Shown here: one piece after another, positions 1 through 7,422 of the stretch | How the letters are laid out: the number at the start of each line of letters is the position of its first letter | How positions within the stretch are numbered: position 1 is the stretch's first letter | Origin: a virus | Length of the DNA: 53,352 bases | Virus record (IMG/VR): IMGVR_UViG_3300009548_000008 | Coordinates: 1 to 53,352 of that record | Strand: one strand, 5' to 3' | Program-made: the position numbers and the translations under genes | Notes under the pieces: model-generated | The model's input: only the letters and a program-made list of their open reading frames with translations | The model's database searches: none | What the model was told of the DNA's origin: nothing

Positions 1-83
1 CCGCCGACGCCGCCCACGCCGCCGCCGCCGCCGCCTACGCCGCCCACGCCGCCGCCGCCGCCGCCGCCGACGCCGCCGCCGCC
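1..83 (+). repeat. GCC trinucleotide low-complexity tract
   Basis: A run of GCC codons is interrupted by GAC, CAC and TAC. It encodes the alanine arm of the truncated gene. Such a tract commonly breaks short-read assemblies, which explains why the contig ends here. Confidence 0.9.
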
Positions 84-179
84 TCAAAAAAGGATCGAGA
101 AAAAGCCCGCGAAGAGATGAAAACCAAGATCGACAAGTGGGTGATTTCCCATCTCAAAAATTGCGAGCAGGTGCACTAA
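3..179 (+). CDS. Ala-rich repeat protein, C-terminal part (5' end missing)
   Basis: The frame is open from the first bases to TAA at 177-179. It encodes almost pure alanine with scattered Asp, His and Tyr, then a charged tail ending in KIDKWVISHLKNCEQVH. This layout, an Ala-rich low-complexity arm followed by a K-I-x-K-W helix, is known to me from a family of phage and archaeal-virus proteins whose N-terminus reads like the last gene of this window (from 53246). I infer both pieces are one gene cut by the contig ends. Function is unknown. Confidence 0.75.
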   Translation, partial: ADAAHAAAAAAYAAHAAAAAAADAAAASKKDREKAREEMKTKIDKWVISHLKNCEQVH

Positions 180-186
180 ATCATGG
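169..186 (+). repeat. 18-bp direct repeat, copy 1
   Basis: AGGTGCACTAAATCATGG covers the last codons and stop (V-H-stop) of the Ala-rich gene and an ATG just after it. The identical 18 bases occur at 53232-53249, at the stop of the gene preceding the Ala-rich gene and across that gene's own ATG. On a circular map the two copies bracket the Ala-rich gene. Confidence 0.85.
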
Positions 187-227
187 TAAACTATAAAAAG
201 GCGGTAAATGAATTGAGCAGGAGTTGA
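183..227 (+). CDS. micro-ORF, 14 aa
   Basis: The ATG lies inside the 18-bp repeat and the frame reads MVNYKKAVNELSRS. It ends in TGA overlapping the TTG start of the next gene. There is no clear ribosome site. It may be the stump left when the Ala-rich gene was inserted or duplicated, or not translated at all. Confidence 0.2.
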   Translation: MVNYKKAVNELSRS

Positions 228-1546
228 TTATTATCACGCAAATCTCAGGCAAAATCGAAGAATGGCAGGAGAACCTTAACGGCAACTTCAACGTCATTCT
301 GGCCGGCCACAAACCGGTATTCGTCAAGCAGGATAAGAACTGGCTCAGGCAGAAGTATCCCGTGGGGAGTTCCGTCGTGGTGTTCTACCAAAACGGCGCG
401 CTCACGTCGATGCGCGGCACCGCAGAGGAATCCGCAACCCCGCCGGCAAAACCGGCAACCCAGGATACGGCAGAAGCACCCAAGGAGAGCCCCCCGGTGC
501 TCGGTATCTTCGACGGCATCAGCAACGGCCAGATCCGCGTTATCTCGGACGGCCAGAAAACCGCCGAAAAATACTCTGCAGATCTTGATCTCCTCAAGAT
601 GCTTGCATCTTCACGGTCCCCCGCGCGGCCCGGCGATCATGTGGGTCTCACGTACGTCGAGACCAAAGCAGGGAAGGTTATCAAGTCATTCGGGCTTGAC
701 CGTCCCGCAGGCGGAACTGTTACAAAGCCCCCGATTAACCCGGGCGTCAACGATACCGCAGAGCGTGCCAAGGTAGCCGGGTTCGAGACCGGAAATGATG
801 TCAAAAAGGAGCAGCAGGTACAGGAACCCGAATTTATACCCCTTGACCTCAACATCTCTCCCGCAGAACTGGCGCAACTCGCAGTCGACGATCCGCCAAA
901 GTTCCACCGTCTCAATACATTCCGCCTCGCCTTCATGGCCTCGCAGAAGGCTATGTTTACCGAGATCCTCCAAGGTACCGGGCGCGAAGGGATCCCTGCT
1001 ATCCTCGAATGGCTCGATAAGGAAACCGATTTCTACACCGCGCCCAGCTCAACAAAGTTCCACGAAGCCCGTGAGGGCGGCCTGCTGTACCATTCACTCA
1101 AGATGTTTGAGCACCTCAAGGAACTTGCAACGATCTTTATGGGAGAGTGGCCCCCGGTAGAATCCCTTGCGATTATCGCACTCCTGCACGATGTCTGCAA
1201 AACGAATTTCTACCGGCTTGAGATCAAGGCCATCCCGCGCCGGGACGAGGAAGGAAAACTCATTCTCTTTGACGGAAAGAAGATCTGGGACGAGACGCCC
1301 GTGTATTCAGTAGAGGACGAGATCCCTCTTGGGCACGGCGAGAAATCCGTGATTCTCCTCCTTCACCACGGGCTAAAACTTACTGATGACGAGATCATGG
1401 CGATCCGCTGGCACATGATGGCGTTTGACGACATCCGGTATTCCTACAATGGAAACGTGGCGATCACGAAGGCGTCGGGAGAAAACCCTCTAATCGTACT
1501 GACGCACATGGCGGATCTGTCCGCGTCATTCCTCGATGTAAGATGA
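224..1546 (+). CDS. HD-domain phosphohydrolase, 440 aa
   Basis: The C-terminal third carries the metal-binding pattern of HD phosphohydrolases: a histidine in YHSLKM (about residue 290), the HD pair in ALLHDVCK (about 322), histidines in HGEKSVILLLHHG and RWHMMAFD, and the last aspartate in THMADLSA. This pattern resembles YhaM-type exonuclease HD domains of phages. The N-terminal ~80 residues could be a small nucleic-acid-binding fold, and the middle is Pro/Ala-rich linker. The start is TTG at 224, directly behind AGCAGGAG. A role in nucleotide or nucleic-acid turnover is inferred. Confidence 0.75.
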   Translation: MIIITQISGKIEEWQENLNGNFNVILAGHKPVFVKQDKNWLRQKYPVGSSVVVFYQNGALTSMRGTAEESATPPAKPATQDTAEAPKESPPVLGIFDGISNGQIRVISDGQKTAEKYSADLDLLKMLASSRSPARPGDHVGLTYVETKAGKVIKSFGLDRPAGGTVTKPPINPGVNDTAERAKVAGFETGNDVKKEQQVQEPEFIPLDLNISPAELAQLAVDDPPKFHRLNTFRLAFMASQKAMFTEILQGTGREGIPAILEWLDKETDFYTAPSSTKFHEAREGGLLYHSLKMFEHLKELATIFMGEWPPVESLAIIALLHDVCKTNFYRLEIKAIPRRDEEGKLILFDGKKIWDETPVYSVEDEIPLGHGEKSVILLLHHGLKLTDDEIMAIRWHMMAFDDIRYSYNGNVAITKASGENPLIVLTHMADLSASFLDVR

Positions 1547-1617
1547 ACAAATCCCCAATGAGAGCACAGCCTGACAAGGGCCGGCTTGAGGGACTAAAAC
1601 ACTACGGAGGTAGTTAA
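1543..1617 (+). CDS. micro-ORF, 24 aa
   Basis: The ATG overlaps the stop of the HD gene in an ATGA junction, as with most true gene pairs here. It encodes MNKSPMRAQPDKGRLEGLKH plus four residues. Its last codons contain the GGAGG ribosome site of the following gene, so it may serve translational coupling. No function is recognised. Confidence 0.35.
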   Translation: MNKSPMRAQPDKGRLEGLKHYGGS

Positions 1618-1618
1618 A

Positions 1619-2245
1619 ATTTCAAAAAAGGATTTTGAGGTGACCGGCCGCATACAGGTGATGGACGGTCAGGAAACGCACATCTGGCGTTTCACCAAGA
1701 CAACGATTGAACACGACGGGAAAGCATCGGATAAAGAGATGGCACTCAAGGCGCTGGCAAATATGAGAACGGTCGTGACAAGCAGCATGGCACAAACCAC
1801 GCTTGACTTCCCCAGCAAGAAAGAGCCGGCCGCCAAAAAACCCGATCCGACCCTCGCGCCCAAATCCGGTGCCGCGCTTCTTGGAGAACCCGAGACGCCC
1901 CCTTGCACCTGCGAGAAAGTAGGCGTTGAGGACAGCAAAGAGGTCTGCCTTGAGTATCTCACCCCCGCCAAGGATTGCCCCGAGGACACCCGCCGCGAAC
2001 GCAACTGTCCGTTTGGCCGGCCCGCAGAAGGGTGGCCGTCCGCAGAACCGCAAGAATCCCCGGCACAGGAGGACAAGACCGGCTGCATCTGCGGATGGTA
2101 CAAGGATGACTGCACGTACAAATCCGGCCCCTGCTCGCAGGAACACCGGACCGCGATGCGGTGCCCCGTTGAGGGAGAAGCCCGGTCAAACAAACCGCGA
2201 GCCAAGCCAGGAACGAAGAAAGAGCCCAAGGGGGACTCTTCATAA
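1619..2245 (+). CDS. unknown protein with Cys-rich C-terminus, apparent ATT start
   Basis: The reading frame extends upstream of GTG 1640 to ATT 1619, which lies 8 bases behind a perfect GGAGG (1606-1610). No other start codon has that spacing, so I choose ATT. The first ~60 residues look like a compact small domain (TGRIQVMDGQETHIWRFTKT). A Lys/Pro-rich linker follows, then a cysteine-rich region with C-x-C near residue 90, and CPEDTRRERNCPF and CICGWYKDDC further on that could bind metal. Possibly a single-strand-binding or replication accessory protein; this is only a guess from its place beside the HD gene. Confidence 0.6.
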   Translation: MSKKDFEVTGRIQVMDGQETHIWRFTKTTIEHDGKASDKEMALKALANMRTVVTSSMAQTTLDFPSKKEPAAKKPDPTLAPKSGAALLGEPETPPCTCEKVGVEDSKEVCLEYLTPAKDCPEDTRRERNCPFGRPAEGWPSAEPQESPAQEDKTGCICGWYKDDCTYKSGPCSQEHRTAMRCPVEGEARSNKPRAKPGTKKEPKGDSS

Positions 2246-2264
2246 TCCCCTTTACAGCGGAACC

Positions 2265-2459
2265 ATGATCGGATTAATACCTCTTATTCTTCTGCTCCTT
2301 GTTTTCATATGGGGAGCATTCCTGTTCGGGGCATATTCATATGCTACACGAGGAATGACTGATAATTGGGATGCGGTGGTGCTTGCGATCTGCTCATTTA
2401 CTGTTGTGCTTGAATACTCCCTTTTATCCATGTTCATTGCAAAGGCGGTCGGATTATGA
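2265..2459 (+). CDS. small membrane protein, two helices
   Basis: The 64-residue product has two hydrophobic stretches, LIPLILLLLVFIWGAFLFG and AVVLAICSFTVVLEYSLLSM, joined by a short polar loop. The stop overlaps the next ATG (ATGA). No family is recognised. Confidence 0.6.
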   Translation: MIGLIPLILLLLVFIWGAFLFGAYSYATRGMTDNWDAVVLAICSFTVVLEYSLLSMFIAKAVGL

Positions 2460-2842
2460 CCATCGGTACATTACCATGGGAAGAGATCGGGCGCGATATC
2501 GACCGTGTGATTCACGATCTCTATGGAGAGAAAAAATACCGGTTTGCCAAGATCGGTGAGATCGCCGAAGTGCTGATCGCGGATCCCGGGCGGTATCCGG
2601 ATTTCCACGGACAGGACGCCCCGGTATCCACAAGGACAGCATTTGCGCGGATCAACCATATGCTCGGTGTTGTCCGCAAGTGGAAGGTATATTCCCGGTC
2701 GTTCCGGTCGGTGTACCTGATTCCCGAGGGATATTTCGAGACCGCAACAAAAGGAGGATCCCGCCATGCCAATCCAAGGGTGGCTGCCCGGAAAGTGTTC
2801 CCAGTGCAGCGAACGGACGTACCGGCGGTGCCGGCTACTTGA
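2456..2842 (+). CDS. unknown protein, 128 aa, possible winged-helix
   Basis: The first ~95 residues (MTIGTLPWEEIGRDIDRVIH to VYLIPEGYFE) look like a folded domain; the segment IGEIAEVLIADPGRYPD...RTAFARINHMLGVVRKWKVYS could be a helix-turn-helix. The last ~25 residues overlap another small ORF with a perfect ribosome site and may be little constrained. It is ATGA-coupled to the upstream membrane protein. Confidence 0.55.
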   Translation: MTIGTLPWEEIGRDIDRVIHDLYGEKKYRFAKIGEIAEVLIADPGRYPDFHGQDAPVSTRTAFARINHMLGVVRKWKVYSRSFRSVYLIPEGYFETATKGGSRHANPRVAARKVFPVQRTDVPAVPAT

Positions 2843-2879
2843 AAAGGAGGGTGAACCAAATGCAAAAATCAAAAATTGA
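2766..2879 (+). CDS. 37-aa Cys-rich micro-protein nested between two genes
   Basis: The ATG sits 8 bases after AAAGGAGG, one of the best ribosome sites in the window. It encodes MPIQGWLPGKCSQCSERTYR then RCRLLEKEGEPNAKIKN. The C-x2-C-x7-C pattern suggests a mini zinc finger. It overlaps the 3' end of the upstream gene by 77 bases and the next gene's 5' end by 20. Confidence 0.5.
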   Translation: MPIQGWLPGKCSQCSERTYRRCRLLEKEGEPNAKIKN

Positions 2880-3537
2880 ATGGACAGACGCGACATATAA
2901 CCCGGTCACCGGATGCCTGCATGGGTGCCCGTACTGCTATGCCCGGAAAATAGCCGAGCGATTCCACGGGCCGGCTGGGTTTATTCCGGCATTTCACCCG
3001 GAGCGGTTGCAGGATCCCGGGAAGATGAAAAAACCACAGACGATCTTTGTGTGTAGCATGGCGGATCTTTTCGGGGAATGGGCGCCGGATTCATGGATCG
3101 ATATGGTGTTTGCCGAGATCCAGAAAGCCAAACAGCATACCTACATATTCCTGACGAAAAATCCCAGCCGGTATCAGAAAATCCCGGGCACATACCTCTC
3201 ACAAAATACGTGGTGGGGAACAACAGTGACTGGGGTAAATGACATCGACAGGATCCACGAGCTTCAGTGCCTGCCGGGATACGCGAACAAATTCGTCTCG
3301 TTTGAGCCATTGCTATGGGGAATGCCGCACCTTGACCTGACCGGTATCAAGCAGGTGATCATCGGTGCACAGACCAATCCCGATCATTATGTGGGCCTCG
3401 AATGGGTTCTAAATATCTGCGAGGCAGCAGACCGCGTTGGTGCCAAGGTATTTATGAAAGACAGTCTTTCAGGAAAGTGGCCAGATCGGGAATTGCGCCG
3501 GGAACTGGCATGGCCGATCCACAAAAAGGTGGCATGA
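2860..3537 (+). CDS. phage Gp37/Gp68 (DUF5131) family protein
   Basis: The 225-residue protein starts MQKSKIEWTDATYNPVTGC and contains GCLHGCPYCYARKIAERFHG, a C-x3-C-x2-C cluster characteristic of the Gp37/Gp68 family and reminiscent of radical-SAM iron-sulfur binding. It continues with FVCSMADLFGEWAPDSWID and YIFLTKNPSRY, both family hallmarks. Family members are common in phages and archaeal viruses; the reaction is not established. The start is ATG 2860 behind AAAAGGAGG. Confidence 0.85.
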   Translation: MQKSKIEWTDATYNPVTGCLHGCPYCYARKIAERFHGPAGFIPAFHPERLQDPGKMKKPQTIFVCSMADLFGEWAPDSWIDMVFAEIQKAKQHTYIFLTKNPSRYQKIPGTYLSQNTWWGTTVTGVNDIDRIHELQCLPGYANKFVSFEPLLWGMPHLDLTGIKQVIIGAQTNPDHYVGLEWVLNICEAADRVGAKVFMKDSLSGKWPDRELRRELAWPIHKKVA

Positions 3538-3671
3538 TGGATCTCACCGCCGAGCAGGTCATCGACGCATGGCAGAAGTGGATGCTGGAAGAGTTCGGGG
3601 CCTTGGAGCAGGTCCGGTATGATCGCGGGATGAAACGGATCGAGGATATCCTCAAGGGAGCGGCACCATGA
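3534..3671 (+). CDS. unknown small protein, 45 aa
   Basis: Two ATGs in a row (3534, 3537) overlap the stop of the Gp37/68 gene; AAAAAGGTGG precedes them. The product MMDLTAEQVIDAWQKWMLEE and onward is predicted largely helical and acidic. No family is recognised. Confidence 0.45.
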   Translation: MMDLTAEQVIDAWQKWMLEEFGALEQVRYDRGMKRIEDILKGAAP

Positions 3672-3769
3672 CCAACCTCGAATTTAAACCGCACCCCCAA
3701 GGCCACTCGAAAACCCACGAGATCCTTTGTTATAAATGCCTAGCAAATAACAAAGGTGGATCCCAATGA
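3668..3769 (+). CDS. 33-aa micro-protein with C-x2-C
   Basis: The ATG overlaps the upstream stop (ATGA). The product contains ILCYKCLANNKGG, half of a zinc knuckle. TTATAAAT inside this ORF looks like a TATA box that could start a transcript for the genes behind it. Confidence 0.4.
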   Translation: MTNLEFKPHPQGHSKTHEILCYKCLANNKGGSQ

Positions 3770-3852
3770 CCCGCAGCGATTGGGAAGCCCTGATAGCCGC
3801 CACGGTTCTGATGATCATAATCCTAGTTATCCTGTACTGGGGGTTATCATGA
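3766..3852 (+). CDS. single-helix membrane micro-protein, 28 aa
   Basis: The ATG overlaps the previous stop and lies behind AAAGGTGG. The sequence is MTRSDWEALIAATVLMIIIL then VILYWGLS, one hydrophobic helix with a short N-terminal head. No family is recognised. Confidence 0.45.
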   Translation: MTRSDWEALIAATVLMIIILVILYWGLS

Positions 3853-3955
3853 CCAGTACCACAGAGGCAGATCCGGAGTGTGCATCTCAATGACCGAGTA
3901 CCCCGACGCGACCAGATGGATCGATGCCCATTCCACCGCAAGAAGGAGATTGTAG
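3849..3955 (+). other. two overlapping micro-ORFs (14 and 21 aa)
   Basis: 3849-3893 encodes MTSTTEADPECASQ and 3890-3955 encodes MTEYPDATRWIDAHSTARRR plus L. Each start overlaps the previous stop as in neighbouring genes, but neither product is recognisable. They may exist only to keep ribosomes coupled through the operon. Confidence 0.25.
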
Positions 3956-4060
3956 ATGTCACCAACGCGTGAGATCCTCGTGATCGAGATCGTGATCCTG
4001 GTTCTTGCGGCCGTATCGTTCGGCCTGTGGACGGCGCACTGGCTCAGGTGGATCCCGTGA
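3956..4060 (+). CDS. single-helix membrane micro-protein, 34 aa
   Basis: MSPTREILVIEIVILVLAAV continues SFGLWTAHWLRWIP: one long hydrophobic helix. An AGAAGGAGA ribosome site lies just upstream. It ends GTGA, overlapping the start of the nuclease gene. It resembles the other one-helix peptide at 3766 in size and layout. Confidence 0.45.
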   Translation: MSPTREILVIEIVILVLAAVSFGLWTAHWLRWIP

Positions 4061-4503
4061 CAATCACTAAAGCCGAACGCGGATACGTTGCCGAGGATCG
4101 GTGTCTCAAGGATCTGCGCCGCATGGGATTCTGGGCGCACCGGGCGTATGCCTCGAAAGGCAGTCATGGGTTTGACGTAATCGCCATGAACGAGACATGG
4201 ACGCTGCTTGTTCAGGTCAAGCGGTCAAAAGTTCCTATACGGGACGTTGAGAACTACGCGCATTTCCAGAAGGATATTGCGGCCCTCAAGGAGATCCCGC
4301 ACAACACCCGGGCCGTCCCGATGCTCTGGGTCTGGGTCGACACGCAGGCCAAAACAGCAAAACGGCCATGGCAACCCGGGCACTGGCGGTATTTCAGCGT
4401 GTTCAAGATCGGCCTCATCGAAATTGATTTCCAAGGTGATCCTCGTGGTAAAGCACCAGCCAGTCAGCCAAGCGAACCTGCTGATCCAAAACCGACAGGC
4501 TGA
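4057..4503 (+). CDS. Hjc-like Holliday junction resolvase / PD-(D/E)XK nuclease
   Basis: The 148-residue protein has the order of elements of archaeal Hjc: an early glutamate region (KAERGYVAEDRCLKDLRRMG), the serine-containing loop AYASKGSHGF, the metal-binding aspartate in FDVIAMN, and QVKRSK. The usual E-x-K of the fold reads Q-V-K here, so metal binding may be altered. It would resolve branched replication or recombination intermediates before packaging. GTG at 4057 is chosen because of the GTGA overlap. Confidence 0.75.
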   Translation: MTITKAERGYVAEDRCLKDLRRMGFWAHRAYASKGSHGFDVIAMNETWTLLVQVKRSKVPIRDVENYAHFQKDIAALKEIPHNTRAVPMLWVWVDTQAKTAKRPWQPGHWRYFSVFKIGLIEIDFQGDPRGKAPASQPSEPADPKPTG

Positions 4504-4969
4504 TAATCATGTCCTGTGGAAATCGGATCCTTGGCTCTGGTATCGGCTCATTTTTCTTTGGGCACCCGATCAAAAGGGCGGCTGCGCGTGGTGTGGCAAC
4601 TGGAGTACAGCTCTCGTTGTCTGCCACCCCGGGGACAGTCAGCTCTATCAGGATAAGGAAGTTTACAATAACTTTCGTGCCTGCGGCTGCTATCTCCTCT
4701 GTCATTCGTGTGCACAGGCAGAACGTCAGGGTAAAATCATATGCCCTCGTTGTCGCCGGGTGTGCCATTATATTCCGGCGGGAATAGACGGTAAAGGCGA
4801 TGGGGCCGTATGCTGGGACTGCAAAAGCCCCGGAGAGAAAGAACGGCTTAAGTTCAACAAGGAACACCGGACCCGGACCCGAGCGGAACGAGACCGGGAA
4901 ACATACAAACGGTTTCACCCGACTATCAAACGGGTGATCAATGGAGTATGGAGGACGATTCAACGATGA
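4445..4969 (+). CDS. zinc-ribbon protein, 174 aa
   Basis: GTG 4445 follows GGTGAT and gives a 174-residue product overlapping the nuclease gene by 59 bases. Cysteine pairs are CAWC, CHSC, CPRC and CWDC, enough for two zinc-binding sites, so it may be a double treble-clef or degenerate HNH-like protein. The C-terminus is highly charged and basic. The start is uncertain; a later start would lose only the N-terminal ~30 residues. Confidence 0.6.
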   Translation: MVKHQPVSQANLLIQNRQADNHVLWKSDPWLWYRLIFLWAPDQKGGCAWCGNWSTALVVCHPGDSQLYQDKEVYNNFRACGCYLLCHSCAQAERQGKIICPRCRRVCHYIPAGIDGKGDGAVCWDCKSPGEKERLKFNKEHRTRTRAERDRETYKRFHPTIKRVINGVWRTIQR

Positions 4970-5409
4970 ACAACCTACAAGGCCCAACGCTCGCGGATCT
5001 CGCGGGAGAACGCCGGATCCGGAAACTTGAGGATACCCGGCTGAACATTCAGGAGAACATCCTGGCCGCGCTGGATAAAATCGCGTGCATTGATCATGAG
5101 ATTATCGATGAGAAGAAAAAAATCGGGTTGATTGACACCCTTACCGGAATCGAAAGCGAATTTAAGATCAACGGAGTGTATCTCCCCAAAGATGCCTTCT
5201 TGTATTGCCCGGAATGCCGGCGCGTCTCCGTGGTAAAGGAATGCGACGGGTGGCCCACATGCCCCGTCCATGGTGCCACGTTGGCACTCATGATACTTTC
5301 CGTATGGACTGATCCCCTCACGCACGAACGGGTTTACCTCAAGTTATCCCCGATTACCGGACAAGAGAAAACCGCAAAAATCACCCGGATTATCCCCGGT
5401 CGAGAGTGA
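4966..5409 (+). CDS. coiled-coil plus zinc-ribbon protein, 147 aa
   Basis: The first half (RIRKLEDTRLNIQENILAAL and on) is a predicted coiled coil; a CPEC...CPVH zinc site follows near residue 85. GGAGG at 4950-4954 serves ATG 4966, which is ATGA-coupled to the gene before. Its opening resembles the coiled-coil gene at 16310 (RRLRKLKESRANLIAIIQEK). Confidence 0.55.
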   Translation: MNNLQGPTLADLAGERRIRKLEDTRLNIQENILAALDKIACIDHEIIDEKKKIGLIDTLTGIESEFKINGVYLPKDAFLYCPECRRVSVVKECDGWPTCPVHGATLALMILSVWTDPLTHERVYLKLSPITGQEKTAKITRIIPGRE

Positions 5410-5415
5410 TTAAAT

Positions 5416-5742
5416 GTGACGGAATTAGAAAAGATCATCGCCGGCATTGAGAAACTTCTTAATGACATACCGGAGTACGAATACGGACCACCCCATATGG
5501 TCATGCTGCGCCCCGAGACCTACGCGATCCTTGCGCCGCAACTCAAAAAGCGGGTGAGTACCGGCGGGGTTGAACTGGTCATGCATAACCTCGATATTCC
5601 GATCGTGTGCTGGCGACCGGACCCACTCAACCCCCAACCGTGCCCGATCCCGGAGGGCGAGGCATGGCTGATCAAGTTGCCAAAGATCCCGGCCGTTGTG
5701 ATTGACGAGACACAAAATTACATGTGGTCACGGGAACGGTGA
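5416..5742 (+). CDS. unknown protein, 108 aa
   Basis: GTG 5416 follows the previous stop by 6 bases. The protein begins MTELEKIIAGIEKLLNDIPE and has a mixed alpha/beta pattern ending YMWSRER. No motif or family is recognised. Confidence 0.5.
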   Translation: MTELEKIIAGIEKLLNDIPEYEYGPPHMVMLRPETYAILAPQLKKRVSTGGVELVMHNLDIPIVCWRPDPLNPQPCPIPEGEAWLIKLPKIPAVVIDETQNYMWSRER

Positions 5743-5746
5743 GGGA

Positions 5747-6019
5747 ATGCCCATGGTTAAGTACGTCATGTGCACAAAATGCCACCTCATCGGGACGCTC
5801 AGCCAGAAACAGGATGTCTACGAGACGCCCTGCCCCGGGTGCGGCCATACGCTGGTACGCATCCACCCGGACGATTTCAACGAGCTCTTGTATCGCGCCG
5901 ACGTTCCCGCGATGAGAAGATGCTTCAACGACGATTTCCTGCGGTGGCGGCAGGTACAGGTACGCGCAAAGTACCGGGGTATTATTCCCGGGGTGAGAAT
6001 TCTCTCCGAAACCTTTTAG
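5747..6019 (+). CDS. zinc-ribbon protein, 90 aa
   Basis: MPMVKYVMCTKCHLIGTLSQ leads into CPGCGHTLVRIHPDDFNELL: a C-x2-C...C-x2-C zinc ribbon in the first 40 residues followed by a helical tail. ACGGTGAGG precedes two possible starts (5747, 5753). Confidence 0.55.
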   Translation: MPMVKYVMCTKCHLIGTLSQKQDVYETPCPGCGHTLVRIHPDDFNELLYRADVPAMRRCFNDDFLRWRQVQVRAKYRGIIPGVRILSETF

Positions 6020-6061
6020 GTGATGGAGTGTTACAGGATTAAAAAGGAGGATTGATCGAAA

Positions 6062-6364
6062 ATGTCTGATTATCTGGATAAGGAAGCGGTGCTCAAGGCG
6101 TGGGAAGATACAGTCAATGTTCCCGGTACCGAATGTATGATTAAGAGAGTACAGCGCGGGGAGTTTGATGATCTCGTGGCACGTACCCATCCCGACATGG
6201 CAAAAGACATCGCGAGTCTTGCCCTGCGAGTGGAAGCAGTCGAACAAAAACATCTCATGGATGACAGCCGGCTGAATACACAGGAGGGTCATATCGACCG
6301 GTTGGAAACAGCCCTGAAAGCACTACAGGAAGAGGTCGCCGGGATCCGGAGACATATGCCATGA
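6062..6364 (+). CDS. coiled-coil protein, 100 aa
   Basis: A strong AAAAAGGAGG lies 11 bases before the ATG. The protein ends in heptad-like repeats (IASLALRVEAVEQKHLMDDS and RLETALKALQEEVAGIRRHM). The segment H-P-D-M-A-K-D-I is repeated near the C-terminus of the next gene as Y-P-G-M-A-K-D-I, so the two share a module. Confidence 0.6.
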   Translation: MSDYLDKEAVLKAWEDTVNVPGTECMIKRVQRGEFDDLVARTHPDMAKDIASLALRVEAVEQKHLMDDSRLNTQEGHIDRLETALKALQEEVAGIRRHMP

Positions 6365-7422
6365 CAGAGCAGCCGAAGGAATACATCATCACGGAAGATC
6401 AGATAAAAGGTCTTTCTTTTGTTGCTGCCACGAATCCTATTTCAGATTGTGACAAAGTCCTCTCAATAATATCCGAAATATACTCCCGCCCGGTCAGCAC
6501 CTCGCCAGAGAGAGCCGCGTCGGAACCAACTCACTGCATCCACGAATGTGTATGTTCTTTCTACGAAAATCGGAAAGGTGTTTTGAGCAAAGAACCCTGC
6601 GATTTAAACAGCCTATCGGCATGTCCACATTCGAATAGTGGTCATGACGACGCCGCGATAGAGCAGGCAGCCCGGGAGAAAGTGCTGGAAGAAAATATGG
6701 CATTAATCCGCGACGTTATCTCAAAAGATCAGTCCGGTCTTGCAGAAGCATTGGCAAAAATACGAACTCTCGCAAAAGGATACGATTGGATCCCGGACGG
6801 AGAATGGGGAAGTTACGACTATACGCAGCGTACAGTAGAAACGCTCCAAAAAGAATGTGGGTATCTTCTGGCCGAAATTGAAAAGATTGCATACGAGGGA
6901 TTGCGAGATTCTGGAAACCGAGTTATTGCGCATGTTCAGTCCTGCGAAGAATCCTTAATTTCCAACCAACTGGCACAGAAAGCACATGAGCCGGAATCAT
7001 TCATCTGCGCAAACAACAAGTGTCTAATTTTGGGGTGTATCCATCGGGGAGTTCATCAACACAATGAGCAGTGTGATCGATATGGGCACACCACCTGCCA
7101 GAAGTGCGTCCCGGTCAAAGATTCAGTCTCGCAACCAAGTCCAGTACCTACAAGTGGCACGGGTACGGCTCTGGAAGGTGCGACGGTTGAGCATATGCAG
7201 ACAGAAAGGACTTGTAAGATATGTAAGCATCCAACCTGTCCACAGCGAACAACCTCTTCAAATGCGTACAAAGTTTGTATAGCGGATGGAAGTTTCGTGG
7301 ATAAAGAACCGGAACAAGACGAGTGCACCTATCCCGGCATGGCAAAGGACATCGAGGATCTGTGTGGTCGTGTGAAGATCCTTGAAGAGCGAGTGGATAC
7401 CAATGACCGATCCATTCTTTAA
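6361..7422 (+). CDS. Cys-rich protein with C-terminal coiled coil, 353 aa
   Basis: ATGA-coupled to the coiled-coil gene. Three cysteine-rich stretches (CIHECVCSFYENRKG, CANNKCLILGCIHRGVHQH with CQKC, and CKICKHPTCPQRT) alternate with helical segments. The final ~30 residues (GMAKDIEDLCGRVKILEERV) repeat the module of the preceding protein. The cysteine spacing looks like separate small zinc fingers. Base composition is more A/T-rich than the neighbours, which could mean recent acquisition. No function is recognised. Confidence 0.6.
   Translation: MTEQPKEYIITEDQIKGLSFVAATNPISDCDKVLSIISEIYSRPVSTSPERAASEPTHCIHECVCSFYENRKGVLSKEPCDLNSLSACPHSNSGHDDAAIEQAAREKVLEENMALIRDVISKDQSGLAEALAKIRTLAKGYDWIPDGEWGSYDYTQRTVETLQKECGYLLAEIEKIAYEGLRDSGNRVIAHVQSCEESLISNQLAQKAHEPESFICANNKCLILGCIHRGVHQHNEQCDRYGHTTCQKCVPVKDSVSQPSPVPTSGTGTALEGATVEHMQTERTCKICKHPTCPQRTTSSNAYKVCIADGSFVDKEPEQDECTYPGMAKDIEDLCGRVKILEERVDTNDRSIL

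Noticed and set aside
4509-4787. ORF of 92 codons overlapping the zinc-ribbon gene
   Set aside because: The alternative frame holds four clean C-x2-C pairs and continues to an ATGA junction, so this one is the shadow.
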